From NCBI GenBank assembly GCA_021234155.1, contig JAJEKV010000065.1, forward strand, positions 818,786 to 882,785: DNA of 64,000 nt, written 5' to 3'. Source of the DNA: Isoetes taiwanensis (taxonomy: Eukaryota; Streptophyta; Lycopodiopsida; Isoetales; Isoetaceae). Positions within the stretch are counted from its first letter, which is position 1. Each line of letters begins with the position of its first letter. Of this stretch, positions 10,606 through 22,100 are shown in pieces. The position numbers and the translations under genes are program-made. Under the pieces are notes generated by a model that had not been told where the DNA came from, made no database searches, and saw nothing but the letters and a program-made list of their open reading frames with translations.

Positions 10606-10691
10606 AATATGAATGTTTGACAACAGATTTAATCTCAAGAGAATTCTCAATATGAATGTTTGACAACAGATTTAATCTCAAGAGAATTCTC
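10606..10691. repeat. Perfect tandem duplication, 43 bp x 2
   Basis: AATATGAATGTTTGACAACA... occurs at 10606-10648 and again at 10649-10691 with no difference seen. The unit contains GAGAATTCTC, itself a palindrome. Identity of the copies implies a recent slippage or repair event. Confidence 0.85.
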
Positions 10692-10841
10692 TTTCCTCCA
10701 TTTGTTATTGCTTTTGAATTACGACATAATTGCATGAACCCGGATGCAATAACTTGAAGTGCACTTCATTTCAGAAAGCGACAATCTCTAGGCTTTTCTC
10801 CTTCAATGCAATTTGTTTTTCATGTAACTCCGTTTGCATAT

Positions 10842-11911
10842 TCATTTTTGAGCATGCAATTTCTTACGCATGCTCTCTTGCCTTGACCTCCACTCTATCC
10901 TAGTGTCCTCACTTTTCTGCATTAAGTTAATCCACCCATCCACACCACGAGGTACCCTTCCTCTTTTTTTACCCGAGCTATGTTCTGGTTGCACACTACT
11001 CCCATCACCATCGGTAAGACTCTCGTTGTTAACATCTTCTTCTTCCGAAAGTGATGTCCGGTTCATTTCCTTCAAAATTGAAGCATACAAAATGAATTAA
11101 GCAAAACAATCAAAGCTGAAACTAAAAACATAAAGCGAAACTAACTTTGATGGTGTAGTGAAAGAAGCTGGAATAGATGACTTTGAAACTAAACGCCCGG
11201 ATTTACTGGCGGTTTTCATGCCATACCATCGATCCATAGCTTCATAAATTTCGGAGAAGAAGTTTATTGGCAAATTGCTATCCTTGCGCTCAGAATTTGC
11301 CATCTGCCAATAACTATTTCTACCACTTGGAATTTGCCTTTCATAGTCATTGATTTTCTTGAAGTCTGACGCCAAAGATTCCCACTTGCTCATGCATGCC
11401 TTGGCTGACCTGCGCACGTTATTCTTCCAGCAATACTCTTCTATGTCATTCCATCTAACTTCTTTCTTCTTCATCTTCTCTCTTCCCCCACCAAATAGAC
11501 GAAGTTCATCATCTTCTTTCTTGGCTGTAGAACCAATAATTCATGAGCTGTCCAATGTGTGCTAGCATATTGCCTTGCAGTGGGAATGGCAGACATGGGA
11601 TTTGAAGCATGGTGGCCAACGCCAAATGCAGCAGTAGGCATGTCATGGCATCCCATGCCTTGAGTTTCATGCACAATTTCATCTTCAGACTCATCTAGCA
11701 TCCTACTGAATGAGTTCTGTGCAATCATAATTTAAGCATTTTAGCAATTTCAGTAACTATACAGACAATGGAAATCGAAAATTGTGTGAAAGTAATTTGC
11801 AATACAATGTAAACATCACCTCACCTGGTGAAACTGTTCATATTGATCATGTTGCTGCTGTTGTGCTGCAAAAAAATTAAAAGCAGACCCAGCACCGTTG
11901 CTTCCTCTCAT
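10842..11911 (-). pseudogene. Myb/SANT-like (trihelix) ORF, probably a Harbinger-type partner protein
   Basis: Minus strand. Exon 1 runs from the ATG at 11911-11909 to 11825 (MRGSNGAGSAFNFF, then a Q-rich stretch), with donor CAG/GTGAGG. Exon 2 begins at 11716 after a GCACAG acceptor. It carries a serine/acidic segment and then a Myb/SANT-like DNA-binding domain starting at HWTAHELL, with blocks EVRWNDIEEYCWKNNVRRSA and MSKWESLASDFKKIN. A third part (11090-10842) is basic and Arg/Lys rich. One frameshift lies near 11540 between the domain's first helix and the rest, and the third part does not join in phase. Proteins of this design occur as the second ORF of PIF/Harbinger elements and in plant trihelix factors; no transposase partner was found next to it. 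Not functional as read. Confidence 0.65.
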
Positions 11912-12310
11912 GGCTCAAGAAAAGGGTTTCGGCTATTCTCTTGTCTCCGGAAGGAAAGAAACTAAAGAAATGGTGGAAATTGACATCTACAATGACGAAT
12001 TTGATGGCGCCAAATTACATTGCTCTTACCGGAGTCATGGGGTAACAAAGTGATCAAACCCGCCGGATCTACACAAAAACGACAAACCCGGTTCCCAAAT
12101 GGGGAACTCAGAAGCGTTCGATGACTTCTGGAAAAAGGGAAGGTAACCCGGCCACGTCAACCAAATTCAGAAAAAAAAAATGCAATAGGAACGTAACTTG
12201 AAGAACCGGGTTCGCCACATGGCAAAGGTGCCTTTAATTTTTGGGCTAATGGGGATGGGGCCTAAGTGAAAACTCCAAGAATTTGCAAGTGGCGGTCGTC
12301 TACATTATGT

Positions 12311-12447
12311 GCAATGGAAAGGGTTGAGGGCATTCTTGCGATCCCCCACGACACGTCATCCGGGGTGGGGGCAAGAATGCCTGACCCCTTTCCATCGGAT
12401 TCTGCAAGTCAGGGGGCTGGCAAGAATGCCTGACCCCTTTCCATTGC
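12311..12447. repeat. Inverted plus direct repeat cluster (28 bp units)
   Basis: GCAATGGAAAGGG...CATTCTTGC at 12311-12339 is matched in inverse orientation at 12420-12447, and a direct copy of the latter (GCAAGAATGCCTGACCCCTT) lies at 12371-12395. The outer pair could fold into a stem with a 80-bp loop. Origin unclear. Confidence 0.6.
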
Positions 12448-12559
12448 ACTACGTCAAGGTAAGCTCCTTGACCGGCTTCTGCAGGTTTTTGAGAGGCTAT
12501 TTGTCATTCTGGACAAGAATGAATCAAGAAAACTACGGAAGACTCATCCACTTACCTTG

Positions 12560-13850
12560 ACGTTGAGCAAACGATCTTTTATTAACAATCCACTAGAGGT
12601 AACCCAATCTTAACTAACTAAGATCAACCACATCTTTAGTCTACACCTTCATTCGGGAAGTTCCGCGAAACTCTTGTAATCTACTGGGCGAAGTCCCGAT
12701 TTAGCTATATAGCTAGAAATAATAGGAGATCTCCTGCTAAAAATAAGAGGTTCTCTTGGTATTTCTGGAGAAATGGAGGCCTCGTATTGGAGCTTGTTGG
12801 GTAGGTTTAGAAAGATGGAAAGATGATGGTTAAGAGGGGGTTAATTCCCCTTGCCCATGCAACCTCCAAATGCAATAGGCGCAGAATCTTAGCAAACTTT
12901 AAGGCTGTCATTGAAATGTTTATTACCCACCCATTTAATGAACCGTATTCAAAAAGCACAGTCAAATCTCTTCATAAGTAAAGCACCCACTAACTAGTGC
13001 ATACAAAAAAAGTAAAACAAGTATCCTGGATTAAGGAAAACGTAGTCTAAATAAACCATAATACCGCTAAGACTAAGTATATGATAACTAGCCTTATCTT
13101 ACAAGTAATTTACCATCTTGACATGTAGACCAATGTGTAGGCACACTCAAATAGGGCCTTCCCCCTGCTGTTACACACAGACACCCTCTCGGCTATGTTG
13201 ATGACATAGCTCAGTTTGTTCTCTGCTTGCAAAAATTGCACTCCTCAATGACAAGCTGGACTATATAGGTATGACTGCATTTTTGGGCAGACAATAAATA
13301 GCATAAATTCAATGGGCAACTTATGAACTACTGACAATTCAAATTGTTCAAAGGTTTCCTATAGTAATTTCAATAGTTCCAGAACATTGATTACGACGTG
13401 AATTCTTTCATCCGGAACTCATCTTCCAGATGGTAGTAGGTGCTCATCTTTAATACAGCAGGCAAACCCAGAGTAATCTCCAACTTCACATGGTTAATTA
13501 CTAAAACTTCGCATGCATCTCAAAAATATGGGAGGTTGGCCAACTAACATTACCGTCACGGGCCCATCTATCTTTAAGGCCCATGAACAAATGGTTTTTG
13601 AGCATTTTGCTTAAAATTAGCAAAAATTTCAACATGTTCATTCAACAGAGTTCACTTCATTTTATCTTTATCCCCTGTGTTAAAGCAGTGTTAAATCTAT
13701 GTAAAGCGCCGAGAAACCCCAGGGCAAAAATGACCTATTTTAAACAAACATCAAAAAATCAAGGAATTTCGCCTTCCGGCGGTTTATGAAATCAAATCAA
13801 GTCCTTTTATTAGACACTCCACACTCCAACAAGAGGGGTGCCCCTCGGGC
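12560..13850. other. Intergenic stretch, nothing recognised
   Basis: About 1.3 kb of AT-rich sequence with no convincing coding frame on either strand, no LTR ends and no known domain. Open frames here are short and of random composition. Confidence 0.4.
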
Positions 13851-13852
13851 AA

Positions 13853-14604
13853 CCCGAAATTTTAACCACCTTAAAATTTCGTCCTCTTTCAGCTAATTTT
13901 TAAATCACGAAACTTTTCATTTGACATCATCGCGGGCTTCTAGCGGGTATTTGCTATCCCTCCGTTTCCCTTGACTGTTTCTCTCTGTTTCTTGAGACTC
14001 AATCGATCTCAAGCTTTCATGCCCTAGACAAAACCAGCGGCCGCTGGTTTTTTGCTAGGGCAAAACCGGTGCCTGTTTTTTGCTCGATTTTTCTTCCGTG
14101 CGTCCGTTTGTTCTACCCAACCATCTACTTCAGGGTATGATACATTCGGCTTAAAAAATGAGATCTTTGCTCTCCTAGTTGAAAGAAAATGGATTTGGCC
14201 GGCTATGGCGGATTTTGTGAATAGAGTGACTCCGGCTTTTGAGTTCAGAGTGCGACATAGCTTTGTTAGATTTGGCGCTTTAGATTTTATTCGCAAAATA
14301 AGCCGACAGTTTTTCTTATATATGCTTCAACAAACCATCATGCATAGACAGCAACAAAAACCTATTTTTCTATTTCTTTAAGAAAGACATTTGATAGCGA
14401 TATTGGCTTCTCTTTTACTGTCGGATTCATACCACAAAATCGTCCGATATCGCCCAGGCTACTACACAAAACCGGGTTCAATCAAGGCTACTTTTGCTTG
14501 TTCTTCTGAATTTTTTCTTCCAGTTGCCTGAATCTAGCGGCAGAAGAGTTCAAGAGCTTCTCAAGAACGGACTGAAATTTTAAGGTGGATTAAAGTTTCG
14601 ACGG
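13853..14604. mobile_element. Candidate non-autonomous DNA element with about 35-bp inverted termini
   Basis: Left end 13853-13884 (CCCGAAATTTTAACCACCTT...) is the inverse of right end 14569-14604 (...AAGGTGGATTAAAGTTTCG) with few mismatches. The 680 bp between holds a 22-bp perfect palindrome at 14030-14051 and no domain I know. No target duplication was identified. It ends where a separate foldback (14603-14742) starts. Confidence 0.5.
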
Positions 14605-14742
14605 AGAATTTCCTCACCATTGAAATTTCAGAAGGAAATTCGAGAGCAGACCTGGCGGTGCCACTCGCGGCTCGTGGCACGCCACGCCAGGTCAGCTCGA
14701 AATTTCCGCCTGAAATTTCAACAAGGTGAGTGAAATTTCTCC
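14603..14742. repeat. Foldback element with about 62-bp arms
   Basis: The left arm (14603-14665) reads GGAGAATTTCCTCACCATTG... and its inverse ends at 14742 as ...GTGAGTGAAATTTCTCC. The arms share GAAATTTCAG..GGAAATT, ACCTGGCG and GTGCCAC blocks and are separated by only about 8 bases around 14668 (CGCGGCTC), so the whole can form one long hairpin. It lies 170 bp upstream of the BTB gene start and could affect its promoter. Confidence 0.75.
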
Positions 14743-14914
14743 TTAAAAAAACCCAAATACGTTAGACTGCCTCAGTTTTCCCAAAATGTCATGGGAATGC
14801 TGGCACGGCATGGCTGCAAAACCCTAAATAGATCGGTCCGTTACCCTTGCCCAATTTACTTGGTTTTGGGTGGAGGCGGGTGGGGAAATCGTTGCTTGTA
14901 GAAGAATCCAATAA

Positions 14915-16477
14915 ATGATGGAAGGATCGGATGCTTTACCCGCAGATTTCATCGATGATTTTCCCTTCAAATTTGGAGATGATCAGACTGCAGATGTGGT
15001 GCTCACGCTCGAGGCAATGGAAGGTGAGACATATGCACGCTTGCATCTCCATTCTCATATCCTTTGCCAATCAGAATTTTTTAAAGCTCGTCTTTCAGAA
15101 CGTTGGGCATCAAGCCATGACAAACTTCCCCTGCAGCTCACTCTGGACAGCTGCAAAAATTTACAAATGTATGTAGCATGTATGAAACTGATGTATGTTC
15201 CGAGGGAATCTCTCTATGCTTCATTTGGCAGTGTTGAAGAGGCCATCGGCATCTTAGAGGTAGCCTCCCAACTTTTGTTCCATGCTTGTATCACTGGTTG
15301 CATGCATTATCTGGAAATTGTTGCTTGGAGCATTGAAGAGGAAGAATTGATCAGGTCTTGCATTTCTACCTTCCATTTAACGCCCACTCCGGGCCTCGCA
15401 GATAAGCTTTCTATACCTGATAAGCCTGTGGACGTGATGAAGGATACTATTCTTAGTTTGATTAGACATGGGGCTATGGATATTGCTGAAGGATTAATGA
15501 TAGACAATGTTGAACCGATTTTTTTCTCTACATTTGGAACATTGAATGACGGCATCCTGCTGGAAGAGCTGCAATGGTGTGTACGCCCACTGATTAATGA
15601 TTTGGGTTATGGGGTTATGGAAGAGGATGAATATTCAGATTATGTATCTCGTTTGGAGTTTATACTTGACCAATTGGATAAATGTCAAGTTGCTGAGAAA
15701 GTATTTGAGATACTTACTGATGATCAGGAAGTGGTTGACGCTATATCACGTGGATTGGGCAGAGGGTTGGTTTCTTCTTTTGTGAATCATATGTTTGGAG
15801 CACTGCAAAATGGCAAAGTGATGGCATCCATTGCAGTGAGAGTGGCCCTCCTTTGTAAATGGTTGCCTATTATTGCTGAACTTGATTGTAAGCTTCTGAA
15901 AGGTGAAATGACTTGCAATGTTGTTAAATCACTTCCATTGATAAATCAGATGATGATTTTTAAAATCTGGATTAAGTCTTGGTGTAAGCTGTATGGGTAC
16001 ATGGAAGAGGATGCACTGTCATCTCATTTGAGGTGGATTCTTAACCAATTGGATAAATCTGAAGTTGCTGAGATAACTTTTGAAATACTTGCTGATAAAG
16101 AAGTGGTTAATGCTATATGGAACACAATGTCATCAAATGAGCTTTTTTTTTCCTTTGTAAATCAGATGTTTGGGATACTGCAAAATGGTAAAGTGATGGT
16201 GTCCGTTGCAGTGAGAGTGGCCCTCCTAAGTAAATGGTTGCCCGATATTGCTAACCTTGATTGCAAGCTTCTGAAGGGTGAATTGCTTTGCAATGCTGTA
16301 AAATCTCTTCCAATGACAAATCAAGAGATGGTTTTTAAAGTCTGGATTAAGTCCTGCTGTAAGCCGCGGATTCTTGAAAAAGCTTTTAGTTGCTGGTGTC
16401 AGAAGTTAAGGAGAACTCGTAAAGATCACAATGCTGAACCTTCAGATCCAGAGCCAATGGAACTTGTGAGAAAATAG
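14915..16477 (+). CDS. BTB/POZ domain protein with a tandemly duplicated C-terminal module
   Basis: An intact intron-less ORF of 520 residues. BTB domains mediate dimerisation and often recruit substrates to CUL3 ubiquitin ligases; the plant single-exon BTB proteins of this kind are poorly characterised. The BTB fold spans roughly residues 20-130 (ADVVLTLEAMEGETYARLHLHS, then SEFFKARLSERW). After a helical linker, residues about 235-362 and 363-485 are two copies of one module of some 125 residues. Each contains blocks such as VNHMFGALQNGKVMASIAVR or VNQMFGILQNGKVMVSVAVR and LDCKLLKGE. The copies are still alike at DNA level (15617-16000 versus 16001-16378), so the duplication is fairly recent. 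The C-terminus is basic. The ATG at 14915 follows the foldback repeat by 170 bp. Family call strong, molecular partner unknown. Confidence 0.9.
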   Translation: MMEGSDALPADFIDDFPFKFGDDQTADVVLTLEAMEGETYARLHLHSHILCQSEFFKARLSERWASSHDKLPLQLTLDSCKNLQMYVACMKLMYVPRESLYASFGSVEEAIGILEVASQLLFHACITGCMHYLEIVAWSIEEEELIRSCISTFHLTPTPGLADKLSIPDKPVDVMKDTILSLIRHGAMDIAEGLMIDNVEPIFFSTFGTLNDGILLEELQWCVRPLINDLGYGVMEEDEYSDYVSRLEFILDQLDKCQVAEKVFEILTDDQEVVDAISRGLGRGLVSSFVNHMFGALQNGKVMASIAVRVALLCKWLPIIAELDCKLLKGEMTCNVVKSLPLINQMMIFKIWIKSWCKLYGYMEEDALSSHLRWILNQLDKSEVAEITFEILADKEVVNAIWNTMSSNELFFSFVNQMFGILQNGKVMVSVAVRVALLSKWLPDIANLDCKLLKGELLCNAVKSLPMTNQEMVFKVWIKSCCKPRILEKAFSCWCQKLRRTRKDHNAEPSDPEPMELVRK

Positions 16478-16479
16478 TT

Positions 16480-17740
16480 AGTTTTCCTTGGAACGTTTTT
16501 TATTTGTGTCCTTGATCATCTTGATGTTCTTGTTGACAGCACAGCAAAGTGGCATCAAAATTTATGCTCAGTTTTTCTCATATACATCACTCGGATCCGT
16601 GTTCATGCTCTTAGTCTATTTCGCCTATTTCCTATGAACAGAGAAAATCTATTTTCTATGAACAAAGAAGATTGACTAGACTTGACGAAGACTATCTCTC
16701 ATTTAGTCAAACCTAGAGAAATTTGGCAAGGATGCTTGGGCATCATCCTATATCTATGCGCAATCAATTGTTGAGGAATATGATCTAATTGCAGTGTGAT
16801 GACATGTCTACTGTAGTGTTGATTTGTTCAAAATATCCACCATCAACTAGTGATCTCCCTCCCGGAGATTGAGTATTTGAAGTGCTACCAGTTGCCTCTG
16901 AATGAAACCTTGCCTAGCATGTTTTATGGAATGTTATTTTCTGAGTTGACAGTCTACTTCACCAGCCGAATGCAAGGAATTGCTGATTTTTAGAGGTAAC
17001 AACTCTCAAATGCTCTTAAGTTTTACTCTAATTCACGAAATGCCCTCTATTTTCTAAAATTCATGGCATGCCCTTGGTCAGCGTTATTGGCCTGGTAAAA
17101 ATTCGTATCTCTTTACCTTCAATGTTTTCGTATTTCCCAAGATGCCCTTTTTATTCAACGGATATTTTTGGCGGAACTTTTCTAAAAGAGCAAATTGATC
17201 ACATTCACGATGCGATTCCTCACGGTCTCGATCTAAAAGGTAAGTCCATTCTTAGCAATGAATTCATGGCTAGCGGTATGTTTTTGGCTTAGGCATCGAA
17301 TTTGCACTCTGCACCAAATTTGACCGGATCAGACAGTCGATTCCACCTGCACAAATCTTAGGCAGATCATCCATGTCCTGGATGGTTGGTTGTGGACTTT
17401 TTGGCTTCTAGTGAGAGATAGTGACGATTGTATGCGAAGCCAGGTGGAAGGTGGAGATTTTGTTCCTTGGCGGTACCTGAGGCAGCGTGGTTCCAATTTC
17501 TTGGTCTCGGGGGTCTCAATTCGCTCATCCAACTCTAATCGCTTTAAAAAAAAAAAAAGTCAAAACCATAGTTTGGGGTGCATTATAGTTTGGGGTGTCT
17601 CTCGAATTTTGGTGACCAGTAGATTGGGGTACAACAAATATTCCCTCTCATAGCCTCCCAGCCCTTCAATGCAAGTCAAGATGGGGTCAAATCCATTCCA
17701 TTTGACTTACGCCTCCAACAAAAGACCATCCCATAGTTAT
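16480..17740. other. Region 3' of the BTB gene, no gene identified
   Basis: AT-rich sequence. A short repeated phrase TAGTTTGGGGTG occurs twice around 17567-17600 after an A-run. No coding evidence strong enough to call. Confidence 0.4.
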
Positions 17741-17742
17741 GT

Positions 17743-17877
17743 ATCACAATAGAATATTCCCACAGCATATATGAGCATCAAATTCCTATGAGCTGGAGAG
17801 TCAAACCCCATCACAATAGAATATTCCCACAGCATATATGAGCATCAAATTCCTATGAGCCTGGAGAGTCGAACCCC
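17743..17877. repeat. Tandem duplication, 67 bp x 2
   Basis: ATCACAATAGAATATTCCCA... at 17743-17809 is repeated at 17810-17877 with two small differences. Confidence 0.85.
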
Positions 17878-18091
17878 AGCATGATTCCCATGCTCATCCA
17901 AGCATAATAGTCATCCCATACAAGAGATGGATGCTATGCTTAGGGGCCAAGCCCACTAATAAAGCAAACAAGTTAGTGCCCCTGTCAAACATATAAAAAA
18001 CAAATGAACAGCAATAACAAATGATTTCGGATGAGCAGCACATTCACATGCATACAACCAACAAAACTTAATTTCAGCATACCTATACATT

Positions 18092-18204
18092 ACCCAAAAC
18101 CAAACTGTACAAGGCTCTTCCAGGCATAAGGCTCTTGAACTACTGTACCCAAACAAAACCAAATTGTGCAAGGCTCTTCCAGGCATAAGGCTCTTGAACT
18201 ACTG
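18092..18204. repeat. Tandem duplication, about 56 bp x 2
   Basis: A unit containing AAGGCTCTTCCAGGCATAAG and CTTGAACTACTGT is present at about 18092-18147 and 18148-18204. Confidence 0.8.
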
Positions 18205-18209
18205 TGCTT

Positions 18210-18900
18210 GAACTACTGAATGAGGAGTTCATGAACTATTGAATCAGGATCATCGATACTTATGGCAAATCGGCTCTTTTTCCCAGGCCCATCGATCCAG
18301 CATGCAATTCGGCCCTCCCTTCGAAGCTGATACAAAAATGCACCAAAACTGCAGAAAAACCGGTTGCTTGGTTGTTTGTAAAAGCCCTGTGTTGTGAATG
18401 ATAAATTACTAAGAAAATTATATTTCATTGTCCAAGAGCAAGCCTGGGTTCACCTCTCTCCTCTGCCTAGCCCAATGCAAACATCGAAACCTTTAGAAAC
18501 AGAGCTCTGCCATGGTTTTTGCTAAAGCCCATACCTAAAACAAGCCATGGTCTTCATCGCCACATCCACAGATTGCGCATGTTATGGCAAACTTATAGGT
18601 ACCTGTATTTTGAGCCGATCCAAGTTCAAATCAATTCAAGCAATTCATTGCAAGTCGCTCTACTCCGACAAGATCTGGCCTCTGACTAAAACCCTGTTTC
18701 TTTTGTTCGATTTCTGCTCCAAAAGCTCTTGTCCGAACCCAAGAAACTCACATCCCTTGATTTTGATTCTTCCCGCCATGGCCTCAGGGAAGAAAGCAAG
18801 CAAGCAGACACGAATTCCCAAGCAACACCTACACCGCCATCTGCGGCATGCCCACGTGAAGCGCAGCCCTCCCGACCAACAAGCAAACACATTCAAACCC
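18210..18900. other. Unassigned stretch with weak coding signals on both strands
   Basis: Overlapping open frames exist on both strands around 18547-18900, including a short minus-strand frame starting MAGRIKIKGCEF near 18779. Neither has a recognisable domain and I cannot choose between them. Confidence 0.25.
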
Positions 18901-19289
18901 TAGATTCCCCTATTTGGAATCCAAGGTACCAGCATGTATTCATATACGAATACCAGCAAAAAGCATGCAAAATCTTAGGTTATATTTGTACCCTTTCTGA
19001 TATCTGCCAGATTATGGTCCACTGGATCAAACCATACACATGACAAAAAAAAAATATGAGCTGTACACGTGGCAAAATGAATAGCTTGAAAAAGAAGGCA
19101 TTACAGAAGCCATCAAAGAAGCAAGAAACATAGCCACCCAAATGGCAAAGTACATAGCATCCAAGTGCCAAGATATGTAGCTTGACATCATGTCAGAAGT
19201 GCATGTGACAGAAACTTATGTAGAATGAACAACTCTTTGACATAAAAAAAATATATGCACATTTGAAACACAAATTCAACATTCAAGCA

Positions 19290-19545
19290 TGCATGGTGCG
19301 TGGATGCGCCCTGGCAAGCTGTCCCAATGGATCCTGGAAGTGAGCATAGCACGCACACAATTGATTTCGGCCCGGAAGACTCTTCTATCTCTCTTTGTCG
19401 CATGCAGCACATCAAGTGTGTTTGTGAGCGCCATGATAATATCATGCACAATACGCCATGTGTGCCTCTTCAGCCATTCAACATCCAAGAGCACCGAATA
19501 AGCGATGGGTACCTGCTCCACATCAACTATAAGAACAGATGACAT
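19290..19545 (-). other. Unidentified coding-like exon
   Basis: Minus strand. A pyrimidine-rich tract ending TTGTTGTCTAG precedes an ATG at 19545, followed by about 85 codons of protein-like composition (for example EWLKRHTWRIVHDIIMALT). Another coding-like stretch, about 19958-19875, has its own TTTTCAG acceptor and reads NLEVAMNSYDSSTKARNTLD. They may be exons of one gene; I do not recognise it. It could also be chance. Confidence 0.3.
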
Positions 19546-20309
19546 GGCTAGACAACAAGAACAGAAAGCATACACAATTAAATAAAACAAGAGCAGAAAG
19601 CATACCCAGTAAAACAACTGCTCAACTATGGAAGAGAGCATCTGCATAACTCTCAATTGGTTGTTGAAACCTCGAAACAGTAGCAACATTATTTTTAACA
19701 CATATTTCAATCTTTTCTACCATCACACTGGATATTATTCATCTTCAGAAGGTTCTTCTGAAAAGGTGTTTCTATTCCTCATATGAGGAGACGAATTCTT
19801 ATTCTTTTGGATCAAATTCTGAAGCAATCAATCCCTAAGACCTGCACTCTAGCCTAACACAAACCCTTGCTATGCCATAATCCACATCTAGTGTGTTTCT
19901 GGCCTTTGTTGAGCTGTCATATGAATTCATGGCAACTTCTAAATTCTGAAAACACAACCTCAGCGTTGGGCATGTAGGGCTTGTGTGGATTTCCTTAAAA
20001 GCAAGGGAGCATGTCCTAAAAGCAAAATTGCAAAGAGGCCCTGCATATTCTTGATCGGTTTCATATGGAAACAAAGCAGGGAAAACATGCAATGTGCTAG
20101 AGGTTATTTATGGAGCCAATATGGCCGGATGCGTTAAGCACTTAGCAACCAAAATATGCTGATTATACATGATCACGTGGTTTCTGCTGTTACATCTTAG
20201 CAAAATAAATCCCTTGCCCGGGAAATAAGTCGTTCTGAATAGAGAGGATTTAGTTGTTGACATTCATAGATCGATTTGGCAGTGTCTGGCCTTTTTTAAA
20301 ATCGTCAAT

Positions 20310-20830
20310 GTGACCCTGATGGATTTTTGTTTGCTCAAAAGAGCAAAAACTTACTGGCCGATTTGTTGGGTGGGTTTTTATCTTTGTGGTGCTTTATGCC
20401 TGTGTGGTCAGTTTGAAGAGGCAATTAAAATTCAAGGAGAGCTGGAAAGACTAGGCAGTCACGATCCTATTCTATTCTATTCTATTTTACCATGGGTTTA
20501 AGTCTTCATCGCCAAGGTCAGATTGCTCATGTGATGGGAAATTTCACGAAATGCATAGAGGCCAATAGCAATGCAATTGATATACTTGTACACATAAAGC
20601 TTTCTATAATCTTTGAGCCCTTGCATATATCAGCAATTTCCCAAGCCATTAGCCAAATAGAAAAAGCAGAACAAGGAGAAGGAGTTTTTCGGGAAGCAGA
20701 ATTTGAGGCAAATGTGCTACAAGTGCTTGCCATTTCGAAAGAAGAGGATGAGGAATATCCAACTTATATATACAACCATATATACAGAAAAAAGTACTCA
20801 AAAGCCATGCAGACTAAAATAGATGCATAT
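20310..20830 (+). other. Unidentified coding-like stretch, possibly TPR-type
   Basis: Two plus-strand frames, 20310-20501 and 20492-20833, overlap with a shift at a TATTC microsatellite (about 20469-20491). They contain CGQFEEAIKIQGELERLG and LHRQGQIAHVMGNFTKCIEA, which look like tetratricopeptide-type helical repeats. No start or flanking exons could be fixed. Might be a fragment of a gene with a repeat-induced frameshift. Confidence 0.3.
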
Positions 20831-20839
20831 TAACTTGCT

Positions 20840-22100
20840 CAAATAGAAAGGATACTTATAAACAATACTTTGGAATGCCACCGATATGGTACATGTAGAA
20901 AGCCAATGTCAATTTCCGATTAAGTATGTCCATAGGCCATCTGACTTTACATAGATTTAACGTACAGATAAATTTATTCATTTATATGATACATTTGGGA
21001 AAGCACTCAGGATGCTGGCTGGGTGTCTTGGTAGATTATGTATAATGCAGGCTATCATGCTAGACCAAGCTGTAAGGATAATCCAAAACATCATGGACAG
21101 ATGGGAATTAAGTCGAAGCACATCTGTGAAAAATATAACATTGCCCATCTTCCTTTCAAGGGCTCTGCATTTATTTTTAAGAGTGTGTAAGGAAGGTGAG
21201 CAGATTAAAAGAGTGGAGAGCACATAAACACACCTTTTGTTACCATAATGCATGACTTCAGTGATCTCTAATTTTGGCAGCACCATTACTTAATCCATAG
21301 AAACTAGGATTGAACCTGCTTGAAAGCGCTACTAATATGAAATTAAAATTGAGTTAAGATATATTTGGCACAACCCTATCAGAAACAAAAAGACATGCAT
21401 GAAGAGCATTGAAGAAATACCTCAAACAGGCCCAACCCGATGTACATCCCAGTAACGGCATTAGCTGGAAGAAACATGCAAGTTGTCACTAGCTGAAGTT
21501 ATTCATTGGAAATTCACTCGACAAATGATGACAATTATATGCTGATAAATTTTCTTAGATATAGAAAGTAGCATCAGACCATTATGTACTGTTATCACAT
21601 CTATGAGAAGATTTATATTTACAGTAGACTGACCGGAACATGCTTCATCATTAGTGTTTTGATTGCTGAAAAACAATCTAGAGAGACTAGCAAATGATAA
21701 TATTACTGAAAAACAATCTAGAGAGACTAGCAAATGATAATATTTCATCTCCTATTTCCCAAAATCTTGCTCCATATTGTAGTGCATTACCTCATTAATT
21801 TATTCATGTTGCATTTGCTCTTGTAGTTTGAAATCATTAGCTCATTGATTTCACGTCCTCTTGCATCTGCTCTTGTAGTTTCAAATGGTTTGCAGCATGT
21901 ACATATGCAATTGCATAATATTCATATTGCATTTGAACATCTTATAGTTGTTGGTTACACAAAAGAGGTTTATCAATTTGAAATTGAGACTGAACAAATG
22001 CACTTTGCTGCAGGGCAAATTGTTCTAAAAATTTGATGTAGGCTAGAAATTCAGAACAACGTTTTGAAATTGTACCCAAGACTTCATAATGCTGGGATCT
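20840..22100. other. Intergenic stretch with short duplications
   Basis: No gene seen. A 39-40-bp unit (CTGAAAAACAATCTAGAGAG...) is tandemly repeated at about 21664-21742, and a phrase TGCTCTTGTAGTTT recurs at about 21818 and 21870. Confidence 0.5.

Noticed and set aside
13583-13789. Short plus-strand open frame
   Set aside because: No domain and AT-rich composition expected by chance.
14052-14381. 109-codon frame in the candidate TIR element upstream of BTB
   Set aside because: No recognisable domain; an antisense frame of similar length overlaps it. Not enough to call a gene.
17743-18204. CRISPR-like array
   Set aside because: Only two adjacent copies per unit, with no spacers; these are simple tandem duplications in a plant genome.
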